Below, in pieces: positions 1 through 6,096 of a stretch of DNA of 64,000 nt; position 1 is the stretch's first letter; each line of letters opens with the position of its first letter. The notes beneath the pieces are model-generated. The model was not told the origin of the DNA. It saw nothing but the letters and a program-made list of their open reading frames with translations, and did not search any database. The position numbers and the translations under genes are program-made. This stretch comes from Lactococcus sp. dk101 (lineage in GTDB: Bacteria > Bacillota > Bacilli > Lactobacillales > Streptococcaceae): the NCBI RefSeq assembly GCF_009601055.1, contig NZ_WITI01000001.1:16727-80726 (forward strand), read 5' to 3'.

Positions 1-204
1 GAAACAGTGCCAAGTATGTTTGAAATCAACACAGATGTTAATGATGAATATTACCGTGGTAACTTGGCTGGAACGAGTGTCAATCTGTTTTCGAGTATGG
101 TATTTAGTCGATACAGAACACGGATTTTACAAGAAGGTTCAATTCGCTTGATAGGAATTACTGATTTGAATATGTATGTTAAGCGTAGAAAGGATTTTGT
201 CTAA
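1..204 (+). CDS. Phage tail/baseplate protein, C-terminal end only
   Basis: The reading frame is open from the first base and ends in TAA, so this is the last 67 or so residues of a gene that begins before the window. The visible part has no recognisable motif. It abuts the next phage gene with a one-base overlap, and its position just upstream of baseplate, holin and lysin genes points to a tail-tip or baseplate component. That role is inferred from order only. The internal GTG at base 7 is unlikely to be the true start. Confidence 0.6.
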   Translation, partial: ETVPSMFEINTDVNDEYYRGNLAGTSVNLFSSMVFSRYRTRILQEGSIRLIGITDLNMYVKRRKDFV

Positions 205-1301
205 TGGAATACAATCTATATGAAAATTTCAATCCTAATATATACGCTTTAAACACATACAATTTTAACGGAACTTTAACCCAACCGCCCCTACCTAAAC
301 CCAAAGCACGTGGTTTGTTGATTGATTATGAGTTGTGGACGACTGGTTATGAATATACTTCTAGTGCAATTTTAACAAGTGATTGCGAAGTTGGCGATAT
401 CGTCGAAGTTCTTTTAACTAATGATGTTACTTTTGCTTCAAGTGCAACTGAAACCATAAAGCATCAACAGAGCTTGATATATGAAGTGATTGACGTTGAC
501 GATGATAACAAAGCGACGCTTAAAAACTATTTTTGGGCGATGATTGACGGTATGTCATTACCAACGGCACTTTTAAAGGGAAATACCGCCACGATTTTCA
601 ATAAGTTGGTTGATAATTCTACTTCCTCGCTCGTTCAAAACGGTGTGCAGCTTAATGCTAGCGATCTCGTTCAAAATATATCATGGAATAGGAAAAACGA
701 TACAGACGAAGCCGAGGACATAGCCAAAACACTATTTAGGTTTAACAAATATCAACCGATTACATTTTTAAAAGACAGATATATTTCATCTGATAAAGTT
801 GGAATTGGAGTATATGTTGGCATGGTTTCAAGGCAATGGAAAAGAAGCGCAATTGAAACTAGGATTGATGATGTTCAAAACGTTAGCGTTCAAACAGAGG
901 TCATTACAGAACGCTCAAATTATAACTTTGTCACTACTTATGTCAAAAATTCAAGTGGTGTCTATTCAACAAGCCCAACCGCACGTTACACGCTCAACTC
1001 CTCGAATACGGTCGTTAATATGACAAATTACACTGGAAACGGTAGCGACCTTCCTATTCAACGCATAAGCAAGACAATGTTCTTTGATGAAGCTCCAACG
1101 ACTGCGGAGATACGTGCAGAAATCACAGGTGATACAGTCATATCAAAGCTATATTTTAATCAATCCGAACTTTTACCACTTCAAGTTAATGACCTAGTCA
1201 AAATTTGGTACAACGGAATGAGTTATTCGGGTCACATTTCCGACAAGTGTTATACCCCCTTTACAGAGCGCTTGCTATTCATAGAGGGGGATAAGTCATG
1301 A
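204..1301 (+). CDS. Phage tail/baseplate structural protein
   Basis: 365 residues, starting at an ATG that overlaps the previous stop by one base and ending in an ATGA overlap with the next gene, so it is translated as part of one late operon. The product is rich in Ser, Thr and Asn and has no signal peptide or membrane segment, as is common for phage baseplate proteins. I do not recognise a family. The place in the order (tail gene, this gene, small gene, receptor-binding-like gene, holin, lysin) suggests a baseplate or tail-tip protein. A shorter frame inside it on the same strand is a shadow. Confidence 0.65.
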   Translation: MEYNLYENFNPNIYALNTYNFNGTLTQPPLPKPKARGLLIDYELWTTGYEYTSSAILTSDCEVGDIVEVLLTNDVTFASSATETIKHQQSLIYEVIDVDDDNKATLKNYFWAMIDGMSLPTALLKGNTATIFNKLVDNSTSSLVQNGVQLNASDLVQNISWNRKNDTDEAEDIAKTLFRFNKYQPITFLKDRYISSDKVGIGVYVGMVSRQWKRSAIETRIDDVQNVSVQTEVITERSNYNFVTTYVKNSSGVYSTSPTARYTLNSSNTVVNMTNYTGNGSDLPIQRISKTMFFDEAPTTAEIRAEITGDTVISKLYFNQSELLPLQVNDLVKIWYNGMSYSGHISDKCYTPFTERLLFIEGDKS

Positions 1302-1588
1302 TGAAGTATAAGGCGACGTTAGGTGGCAAATGGTGGACATATACAGATAATGAGAGCATCGATTTAAGGCAAGACCACTTGGGTGTGTTACCTGCGACTG
1401 TTAAATTGATTGATAGTGATACAGTTGAGTTCGAAACAGAATTGGACTATCAAATAGGTCAAAAAGTTTCAATCGGTGGTTACCCAACTGGAAAACGTAA
1501 TTTCAAAATCATGGAAGTTTCGATTACAAATCATCCAGTTTACGAAAACGCAAAAATAATAGAAAAGGAACAAATAGATGGCAATTAA
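1298..1588 (+). CDS. Small phage baseplate-region protein
   Basis: 96 residues. The ATG at 1298 overlaps the upstream TGA (ATGA), and its own end overlaps the next start at 1578 by 11 bases, so translation is tightly coupled through the module. It is a soluble, beta-rich-looking small protein with no family I can name. In lactococcal phages such small genes between the large baseplate gene and the receptor-binding gene are often baseplate parts; here that is inferred from position. Confidence 0.6.
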   Translation: MMKYKATLGGKWWTYTDNESIDLRQDHLGVLPATVKLIDSDTVEFETELDYQIGQKVSIGGYPTGKRNFKIMEVSITNHPVYENAKIIEKEQIDGN

Positions 1589-2369
1589 GAAATACACGTT
1601 CTTCAGTCCTGACGGAAATAATTTTCCAATTACAGCAAATTCAGATGCAAAACTATATCAAATGTTGGGCGGTATGACTGATTTTAGTACTTTTAAAGCT
1701 AAACATTGGACAGATCCAAGCAATACCGCTTTAAACAGGGTATATAACAATACGTCGTTGATCGTTGGTGGACGTTATTTCGAACTGGATACCGAAACTC
1801 TCACACTTGCACCTAACGCAACCAACTATATTCATGCGAATATCAATCTTTCTGAAACACTCGATCCAGTGAGCTTGTCTGTGGAAACAGCGGACAACTC
1901 TAATACTATTGATATTAACAACAGTAGCGGTATTTTGAAACGGTGCTTTGAGGTCGTATCTACCTCTGCTAGTAGCGTTTCTACCGCCACACTTAGACCT
2001 CAAGTTACTAAATTAGACCAGTTACAGCTTTCAAACGACACGAACGATTGGATTAACCTAACTCCAAAGAACGGCTTTAGCGGTAATCTAAAATATCGCA
2101 TTTTCGGTGGTGTATTGTTCGTTCGTGCTTACGCTTTGACTTGTCCAGCTGTTGCTGCTAACACAGTTGTTACTTTTGCCACAATCCCTGGCGTTAACAC
2201 ATCTTACATCACACATTCGTGGGCGACTGCTGCAAACTTTGGCTCTGGTCTTTACGTTTCCTATCCTTGCATGGTAATAGGCGATTCCAATGGAAATTTA
2301 ATCTTTGCACGCGATGCTGCACTTCCATCTGGATATAAGTTAAGTGGTAGTGCAAGTTGTCCACTCTAA
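1578..2369 (+). CDS. Putative phage receptor-binding protein
   Basis: 263 residues. The N-terminal third (about 1-90) resembles an adaptor that fixes the protein to the baseplate. The C-terminal third (about 165-263) is a Gly/Ala/Thr-rich beta domain beginning near WINLTPKNGF, with a short closing motif near LPSGYKLSG, a pattern typical of trimeric receptor-binding heads that recognise cell-wall polysaccharide. It is the last structural gene before the holin, the usual place for host-range genes in lactococcal siphophages. The function is inferred from layout and composition. It is relevant to the polysaccharide locus at 11.7-22.2 kb, a possible receptor source. Confidence 0.6.
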   Translation: MAIKKYTFFSPDGNNFPITANSDAKLYQMLGGMTDFSTFKAKHWTDPSNTALNRVYNNTSLIVGGRYFELDTETLTLAPNATNYIHANINLSETLDPVSLSVETADNSNTIDINNSSGILKRCFEVVSTSASSVSTATLRPQVTKLDQLQLSNDTNDWINLTPKNGFSGNLKYRIFGGVLFVRAYALTCPAVAANTVVTFATIPGVNTSYITHSWATAANFGSGLYVSYPCMVIGDSNGNLIFARDAALPSGYKLSGSASCPL

Positions 2370-2382
2370 GAAAGGAAAAATA

Positions 2383-2598
2383 ATGATTAATAAACTTAAA
2401 AATATGACAGTAAAAGAAATCTCATCTATTTTAACAACAGTATTGACAGCACTTGGAGCATTTTACTTAGCACTTGCTCAAGTTTGGGGGCTACCGTTCT
2501 CGACAGAGGTAGTCGCAACAGTGGGCGCAGTAGTGACTTTTATTTCTGCCATTCTTGGTGGTACAACCGTCGCAAAAGTCGTTAACCGTGAGGATTAG
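2383..2598 (+). CDS. Phage holin
   Basis: 71 residues, starting at the ATG at 2383, which has a GAAAGGA ribosome site just upstream. An in-frame GTG at 2344 lies inside the previous gene and is less likely. Two hydrophobic segments (about residues 11-31 and 38-58) are separated by a short turn, with a basic N-terminus and a charged VNRED tail, as in small two-helix holins. It should form the membrane lesion that lets the endolysin reach peptidoglycan. It is followed by the XhlA-like gene and the lysin in the standard lysis cassette order. Confidence 0.8.
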   Translation: MINKLKNMTVKEISSILTTVLTALGAFYLALAQVWGLPFSTEVVATVGAVVTFISAILGGTTVAKVVNRED

Positions 2599-2611
2599 AA
2601 AAGAGGGATGA

Positions 2612-2956
2612 ATGGAATTTGAAGAAGCCATCCAACGACATGAAGATAAACTCAAACAGCATGATAAAGAATTACAACGATTGAATGATTTTAATCTGAC
2701 CATGCAAAACCACATCAATGAAACATTTATTCGTGTTGAAGAAAGTAATAAATTTTTGCAAACACAAAATATCCGCCAAGCAGAACAAAATGAAAAGATT
2801 TTAAATGCAGTTTTAGAGCAAAAAGAGAAAAACGAGTCACGAACTTACGACTTGAAAAAAGTCAGCCAAGAGAACATGTGGAAAATGATTTTTGGCATTG
2901 GTGGTTCAGCTGCTTTAATTTGGGCAGCGATTCAACAAATTCTTAAAATTATTTAG
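2612..2956 (+). CDS. XhlA/hemolysin-like accessory lysis protein
   Basis: 114 residues. Residues about 1-85 are highly charged with heptad-like Leu/Ile spacing, which predicts a coiled coil. Residues about 92-110 form one C-terminal membrane helix. This architecture matches the XhlA family found beside holins in Gram-positive prophages, where it assists membrane lesion formation. The start is the ATG at 2612, five bases after AAGAGGG; the overlapping ATG at 2608 is out of frame. Function is inferred from architecture and neighbours. Confidence 0.7.
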   Translation: MEFEEAIQRHEDKLKQHDKELQRLNDFNLTMQNHINETFIRVEESNKFLQTQNIRQAEQNEKILNAVLEQKEKNESRTYDLKKVSQENMWKMIFGIGGSAALIWAAIQQILKII

Positions 2957-2968
2957 AAAGGAATAACA

Positions 2969-3682
2969 ATGGCACAAAACGATGCTAAAGTATTGGCTTG
3001 GTTTATACAAAATATTGGCAAACTGACCTACTCACAGTTCGGCTCACGCAACGGAAAAGACGGGACAGCAGATTGTTCAGGTTCGATGTCGCAAGCCTTA
3101 AACGAAGCCTATGGCGGTGCTACACTGTATAGTACAATCTCAATGGCCACTCGCTTAAAGGAACTTGGCTATGAGAAAGTATGGTCAGGCAAAACGACTG
3201 ATGCACGTCCTCAGAAATACGATGCGATCATGACAACAAGTTCATCTAGCATGGCAGGTAGCGCAGGAGATAGCGGACATATTGGCATGATGATGACCAA
3301 TGAAACGTATATCTCGTGTACAGCAGTGGACTGGTTAGGCCGTGGTACATTTATCAAAAACAATGCGATTCAAACTTGTCCGTGGATGGCATATAAAGAT
3401 GTAACACGGCTTCAAAATTATTGTGAGATTTGGCGAAAAACAAGTCCAGCAATTAAGACTGGTAATACAAACGAAACCACAAAAGTGGAAGAAGGAGAAG
3501 AAATGCGAATTATTAAAATTGTAGGTAAAGCAACGCTGTACTTGGTACGAGTGACAGGCGTAACCTCGCTCACTGCTCAAGAATGGATCGGTGTCAAACG
3601 TGTCTATGGATTCACAGATAAGTCTATCGATACAGTCAATCAAGCTGAATTTGACGGCATTAAATCTGCACTTAAAAAATAA
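2969..3682 (+). CDS. Phage endolysin, Cys/His amidohydrolase with C-terminal domain
   Basis: 237 residues cutting host peptidoglycan at lysis. The N-terminal domain (about 1-155) has the ADCSGS nucleophile motif (Cys36) and the SGHIG histidine (His104), the pair expected for NlpC/P60-like phage amidases such as Amidase_5. After a Thr/Glu linker (about 158-177) comes a compact 59-residue C-terminal region, presumably wall-binding, of no family I recognise. An AAGGAG box at 3492-3497 precedes an in-frame ATG at 3503 (Met179) by five bases, so the C-terminal domain may also be made on its own (see findings). There is no signal peptide, consistent with holin-dependent release. Confidence 0.85.
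   Translation: MAQNDAKVLAWFIQNIGKLTYSQFGSRNGKDGTADCSGSMSQALNEAYGGATLYSTISMATRLKELGYEKVWSGKTTDARPQKYDAIMTTSSSSMAGSAGDSGHIGMMMTNETYISCTAVDWLGRGTFIKNNAIQTCPWMAYKDVTRLQNYCEIWRKTSPAIKTGNTNETTKVEEGEEMRIIKIVGKATLYLVRVTGVTSLTAQEWIGVKRVYGFTDKSIDTVNQAEFDGIKSALKK
3503..3682 (+). CDS. Possible internally initiated endolysin C-terminal domain
   Basis: In-frame ATG at codon 179 of the endolysin, with AAGGAG at 3492-3497 and a five-base spacer, as good a ribosome site as that of the full gene. It would yield a 59-residue protein identical to the putative wall-binding domain. Several Gram-positive phage endolysins are known to make such a product and assemble it with the full-length enzyme. The start is seen in the sequence; its use is inferred. 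Confidence 0.5.
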   Translation: MRIIKIVGKATLYLVRVTGVTSLTAQEWIGVKRVYGFTDKSIDTVNQAEFDGIKSALKK

Positions 3683-3691
3683 TGTAAGATT

Positions 3692-3713
3692 GCTCCGAAA
3701 GGGGCTTTTTTTT
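3692..3713 (+). terminator. Terminator after endolysin
   Basis: GCTCC-GAAA-GGGGC hairpin (3692-3705) followed by eight T, ten bases after the lysin stop. It ends the phage late transcript. Confidence 0.85.
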
Positions 3714-3718
3714 ATAAA

Positions 3719-3755
3719 TACTTGAAATACAATAGCAATAATTGTATTTCAAGTA
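3719..3755. repeat. 15-base inverted repeat downstream of lysin
   Basis: Perfect inverted repeat with arms 3719-3733 and 3741-3755 (core CTTGAAATACAAT and its complement) around a 7-base loop. The left arm includes a TTGAAA preceded by AATAC, the same context as the promoter at 4149, so this may be a promoter-derived or operator element. It lacks a T-run, so it is not a good terminator. Confidence 0.6.
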
Positions 3756-3782
3756 ACGTCGCTCCATCGGCGTTAAGTTTTT
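3755..3782 (+). terminator. Hairpin with T-run
   Basis: AACGTCG / CGGCGTT stem (one G-T pair, loop CTCCAT) followed by AAGTTTTT. It looks like an intrinsic terminator, although no gene precedes it after the lysin terminator. It may end a tiny transcript started near 3722. Confidence 0.55.
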
Positions 3783-3791
3783 CATTCCAGA

Positions 3792-3816
3792 GTGCCATTC
3801 TCCAGTGGCGCTTTTT
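3792..3816 (+). terminator. Second hairpin with T-run
   Basis: AGTGCCA / TGGCGCT stem (one G-T pair) followed by TTTTT. Another terminator-like hairpin with no protein gene in front, part of the chain of such elements from 3690 to 4720. Confidence 0.6.
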
Positions 3817-3830
3817 CGATTAATAAATTA

Positions 3831-3859
3831 TTGTAATATTTTATTAATGATTGTATAAT
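3831..3859 (+). promoter_or_regulatory. Promoter of the tRNA(CAU) unit
   Basis: TTGTAA (3831-3836), 17-base spacer, TATAAT (3854-3859). The predicted start near 3866 falls on the first base pair of a CATAG/CTATG hairpin (3865-3886), the same start-on-hairpin layout as several modules downstream. It would transcribe the tRNA. Confidence 0.7.
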
Positions 3860-3935
3860 AAAATCATAGCCTTTAGCGAGACTATGGTATTTCTCTTAGG
3901 TATTACGAAGCTGTCTAGGTGAGTAGGCAGTTTTC

Positions 3936-4009
3936 GGTTCTTTAGCTTAGCTGGTTAAAGCTCCCCGCTCATAACGGGGCGACCGTTGGTTCGAGTCCAA
4001 CAAGAACCA
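3936..4009 (+). tRNA. tRNA with anticodon CAU (Met or Ile2)
   Basis: A complete cloverleaf can be folded by eye: acceptor GGTTCTT/AAGAACC with discriminator A; D stem GCTT/AAGC with AGCTGGTTA loop; anticodon stem CCCCG/CGGGG with loop CTCATAA (anticodon CAT at 3970-3972); T stem GTTGG/CCAAC with loop TTCGAGT. CCA is not encoded. CAU could be elongator Met or, if lysidine-modified, Ile reading AUA. It lies between a prophage lysin and host prs and has its own promoter, so a phage-carried tRNA is likely. Confidence 0.85.
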
Positions 4010-4033
4010 TAATAGAAATGATACAGTGAATTA

Positions 4034-4130
4034 TTGACACAACTTAGAAATAATGTTATATTTAATTTGTTAATACTTTATGTGATTTTTCATATCTAGC
4101 ACTGGCCATAACCAGTGCTATTTTATTTTA
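4034..4130 (+). ncRNA. Candidate small RNA module 2 (about 57 nt)
   Basis: Promoter TTGACA (4034-4039), 17-base spacer, TATATT (4057-4062). A 9-bp perfect hairpin TAGCACTGG/CCAGTGCTA (4097-4120) is followed by a T-rich tract. The predicted transcript runs from about 4069 to 4127 and has no reading frame of useful length. Confidence 0.55.
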
Positions 4131-4148
4131 AAAAAATTAAGGTAATAC

Positions 4149-4251
4149 TTGAAATGCTCTTGTAAAGTGCTATAATATATTCATAGCTTACAGAAGGGCT
4201 ATAGTCGATTCAACACATTAGAGAATACCGTCTTCCCAGAGGCGGTTTTTT
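4149..4251 (+). ncRNA. Candidate small RNA module 3 (about 69 nt)
   Basis: Promoter TTGAAA (4149-4154), 16-base spacer, TATAAT (4171-4176). The predicted start near 4183 coincides with an ATAGC/GCTAT hairpin (4183-4202). It ends with an imperfect ACCG..CGGT hairpin (4227-4246) and six T. No protein frame is evident. The layout of 5-prime hairpin then terminator is shared with modules 4 and 6. Confidence 0.6.
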
Positions 4252-4262
4252 ATATTAATTTT

Positions 4263-4359
4263 AGAAAACGCTTGCAATAAACAATACAATGTGCTATCAT
4301 ATTTATAGGATGTGATGAGGTTCATACTCCACATCAAAGCCCCATTTAAAGGGGTTTTT
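4263..4359 (+). ncRNA. Candidate small RNA module 4 (about 52 nt) with cre-like promoter
   Basis: The box AGAAAACGCTTGCAA (4263-4277) contains the -35 TTGCAA (4272-4277); 17 bases later is TATCAT (4295-4300). The predicted start near 4307 falls at a GATGTG/CACATC hairpin (4309-4335). It ends with CCCC-ATTTAAA-GGGG and five T (4340-4359). The box fits the lactococcal cre consensus at nearly every position and would place CcpA over the -35. Confidence 0.6.
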
Positions 4360-4374
4360 GTTTTATATTTATTT

Positions 4375-4540
4375 AGAAAACGCTTGCAAAGTTTTGCATA
4401 AGGTGTTATAATAATTGTACACATGAAGGAAACCTAGATTTGGGTAGGGGGAAGTGCAACTAGCGCTAGTAGGTTCGAATCCTGCCTCCTTCTTTAGAAT
4501 GTGATTCCCACTTTCATACACCGCCTAACAAGGCGGTTTT
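4375..4540 (+). ncRNA. Small RNA module 5 carrying a tRNA-like element
   Basis: The same 15-base box (4375-4389) with -35 TTGCAA (4384-4389), 17-base spacer and TATAAT (4407-4412). The transcript from about 4419 includes a tRNA-like segment at 4425-4493 and ends at a perfect ACCGCCT/AGGCGGT hairpin (4520-4537) with four T. Confidence 0.6.
4425..4493 (+). ncRNA. tRNA-like element (degenerate or unusual tRNA)
   Basis: A T-arm (stem GTAGG/CCTGC, loop TTCGAAT, 4469-4485) and an acceptor GAAGGAA/CTCCTTC (4425-4431 and 4486-4492, last pair mismatched) are clear. A D-like arm CTA/TAG is present. The anticodon arm is abnormal: AGTGC/GCGCT closes a five-base loop AACTA instead of seven, and almost no variable loop remains. 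It could be a decayed phage tRNA, a tRNA mimic, or a tRNA gene fragment. No CCA is encoded. Confidence 0.5.
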
Positions 4541-4555
4541 AAATATCCAATTCAC

Positions 4556-4664
4556 AGAAAACGCTTGCAAAATAACCAGATTATGATAAAATGAAGTTGG
4601 AGCTAACCAGACTAGCTCATGAAAGTTTTTCCTTTCTCTTAGACCGTCCATCAGGGCGGTTTTA
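4556..4664 (+). ncRNA. Candidate small RNA module 6 (about 65 nt) with cre-like promoter
   Basis: Third copy of the AGAAAACGCTTGCAA box (4556-4570) with -35 TTGCAA (4565-4570), 16-base spacer and TAAAAT (4587-4592). The predicted start near 4599 falls on a GAGCTA/TAGCTC hairpin (4600-4618). It ends with ACCGTCC/GGGCGGT (4643-4660) and T4ATT. Confidence 0.6.
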
Positions 4665-4690
4665 TTATCCAGCGGAATATTATATAGAAG

Positions 4691-4717
4691 AAAAGCACTT
4701 GGTGAGAGTGCTTTTTT
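4691..4717. terminator. Terminator at the prophage/host junction
   Basis: AAAAGCACT/AGTGCTTTT hairpin (4691-4715) with seven T. It follows module 6 and is nearly symmetrical, so it could also stop transcription arriving from prs on the other strand. The sequence just after it (4740-4765) has two CTGCCCCTT-like blocks; a prophage attachment site may lie here, but I see only one end. Confidence 0.65.
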
Positions 4718-4830
4718 TGTGTGTTGAAAAAAATTTTTAAATTGCCCCTTTTCTGCCCCTTATTAAACAAAATACACCAACAACAATTGGTGTATAAGTG
4801 TTTATGACTTATTGTCTAGATAAATCGTGA

Positions 4831-5796
4831 TTAGTCCTGTGCCTTTTCGTGTTCGAACAATGGTGAAACTGGACGACCTTCATGAATACGTAAAATGGCA
4901 TTTGCCATGTATTCAGCAGCAGAAAGATATTTCACGTTTGCTGGTTTACGGTGGTCAGTAACAACAGAATCTGTCACCAAAATTTCTTTGATGTCAGCAT
5001 TTTCTAAGATTTCAGCAGCGTTCATTGTGAACAAACCGTGACTAGCTACGGCATAAATTTCACTTGCGCCAGCTTCTTTAACGACAGCAGCAGCATTTCC
5101 GAAAGTGACACCTGTATTTAAAATGTCATCAATCAAAATGACTCTCTTGCCTTCAACATTACCAATGACATAGCCATTTTCACGTTGTTTGTCATCATCT
5201 TCATAGTCAACGATAGCGATTGGAGCTTCCAAATATTCGGCCAAGCTACGTGCGCGTTTGATTCCTGAATTTTTTGGTGCAACAACAACAACGTCGTCAC
5301 CGAATAAACCATTTTTACGGTAGTAATCTGCAAACAATGGAACAGTAAACAAGTTATCAACAGGAATATCAAAGAAGCCTTGAACTTGAACAGCGTGTAA
5401 GTCAAGCGTCAAAAGACGGTCAGCACCAGCTTTTACAATCATATCAGCAACTAATTTGGCGGTGATAGGTTCGCGGCTTGTTGCAGTACGGTCTTGGCGG
5501 GCATAACCAAAGTAAGGCATCACGATATTTACAGAATGCGCAGAAGCACGTTTACAAGCATCAATCATGATGAGTAATTCCCACAAATGGTCGTTAACAG
5601 GACAGCTTGTCGATTGAACGATAAAGACGTCACGGCTACGAACGGATTCCTCCATGTTAATCATAATTTCTCCGTCAGAGAATTGTTTAGTTGAAACTTT
5701 TCCTAAAGGAACTCCAGTAAATTGGCTGATATGTTCAGCAAGTCCAGGATTAGATGTCAAAGCAAAAAGTTTTAAGTGCGAGTCCGAGTAAACCAC
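4831..5796 (-). CDS. prs: Ribose-phosphate pyrophosphokinase
   Basis: 321 residues, normal for bacterial PRPP synthase. It transfers pyrophosphate from ATP to ribose 5-phosphate, making PRPP for purine, pyrimidine, His, Trp and NAD synthesis. Seen: the flexible-loop motif YFGYARQDR (about 95-103), the metal-binding stretch [12 protein letters not shown] (about 131-142) and the PRPP loop [13 protein letters not shown] (about 219-231). The start is GTG, seven bases after GGAG. It faces leftward toward the prophage end and stands alone. The prophage does not disrupt it. Confidence 0.95.
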   Translation of the reverse strand: MVYSDSHLKLFALTSNPGLAEHISQFTGVPLGKVSTKQFSDGEIMINMEESVRSRDVFIVQSTSCPVNDHLWELLIMIDACKRASAHSVNIVMPYFGYARQDRTATSREPITAKLVADMIVKAGADRLLTLDLHAVQVQGFFDIPVDNLFTVPLFADYYRKNGLFGDDVVVVAPKNSGIKRARSLAEYLEAPIAIVDYEDDDKQRENGYVIGNVEGKRVILIDDILNTGVTFGNAAAVVKEAGASEIYAVASHGLFTMNAAEILENADIKEILVTDSVVTDHRKPANVKYLSAAEYMANAILRIHEGRPVSPLFEHEKAQD

Positions 5797-5987
5797 GATT
5801 TATCTCCATTTTCATATTATTCTACTTCAAAGTGTTCAGCAATGAAGTCACATTAGATAAGTCTATTTTACCAAAAAAATGTCATAATTGACAGTCCAAC
5901 TGGTTATTTGTTTTAAGATTAAAATTTTAAATCTCAGAAAAATAGAAAATAGTACGTCTAAAATTTTGTGAAAATTTATTCAAACTA

Positions 5988-6016
5988 TTGTAAAGCGAAA
6001 AAAATAATGCTATAAT
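5988..6016 (+). promoter_or_regulatory. Promoter of the lipoprotein gene
   Basis: TTGTAA (5988-5993), 17-base spacer, TATAAT (6011-6016), leaving a leader of about 75 bases before the ATG at 6097. The rest of the prs-lipoprotein gap (5797-6096) shows only AT-rich sequence and the divergent prs start region. Confidence 0.7.
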
Positions 6017-6096
6017 AACCTTGTAAAGAGTTTAACCAAAAAATCAAGTGATTTGTTTAATAATTTTGGAAGCAAATCCAAATTTAGGAGAGTATT

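Noticed and set aside
4218..4424. Minus-strand frame of 68 codons across the small RNA array
   Set aside because: It lacks a ribosome site and runs through promoters and terminators of the other strand; composition looks like chance in AT-rich DNA.
4740..4765. Prophage attachment site attR
   Set aside because: The CTGCCCCTT-like blocks are suggestive, but without the left end and an integrase gene the core cannot be identified.
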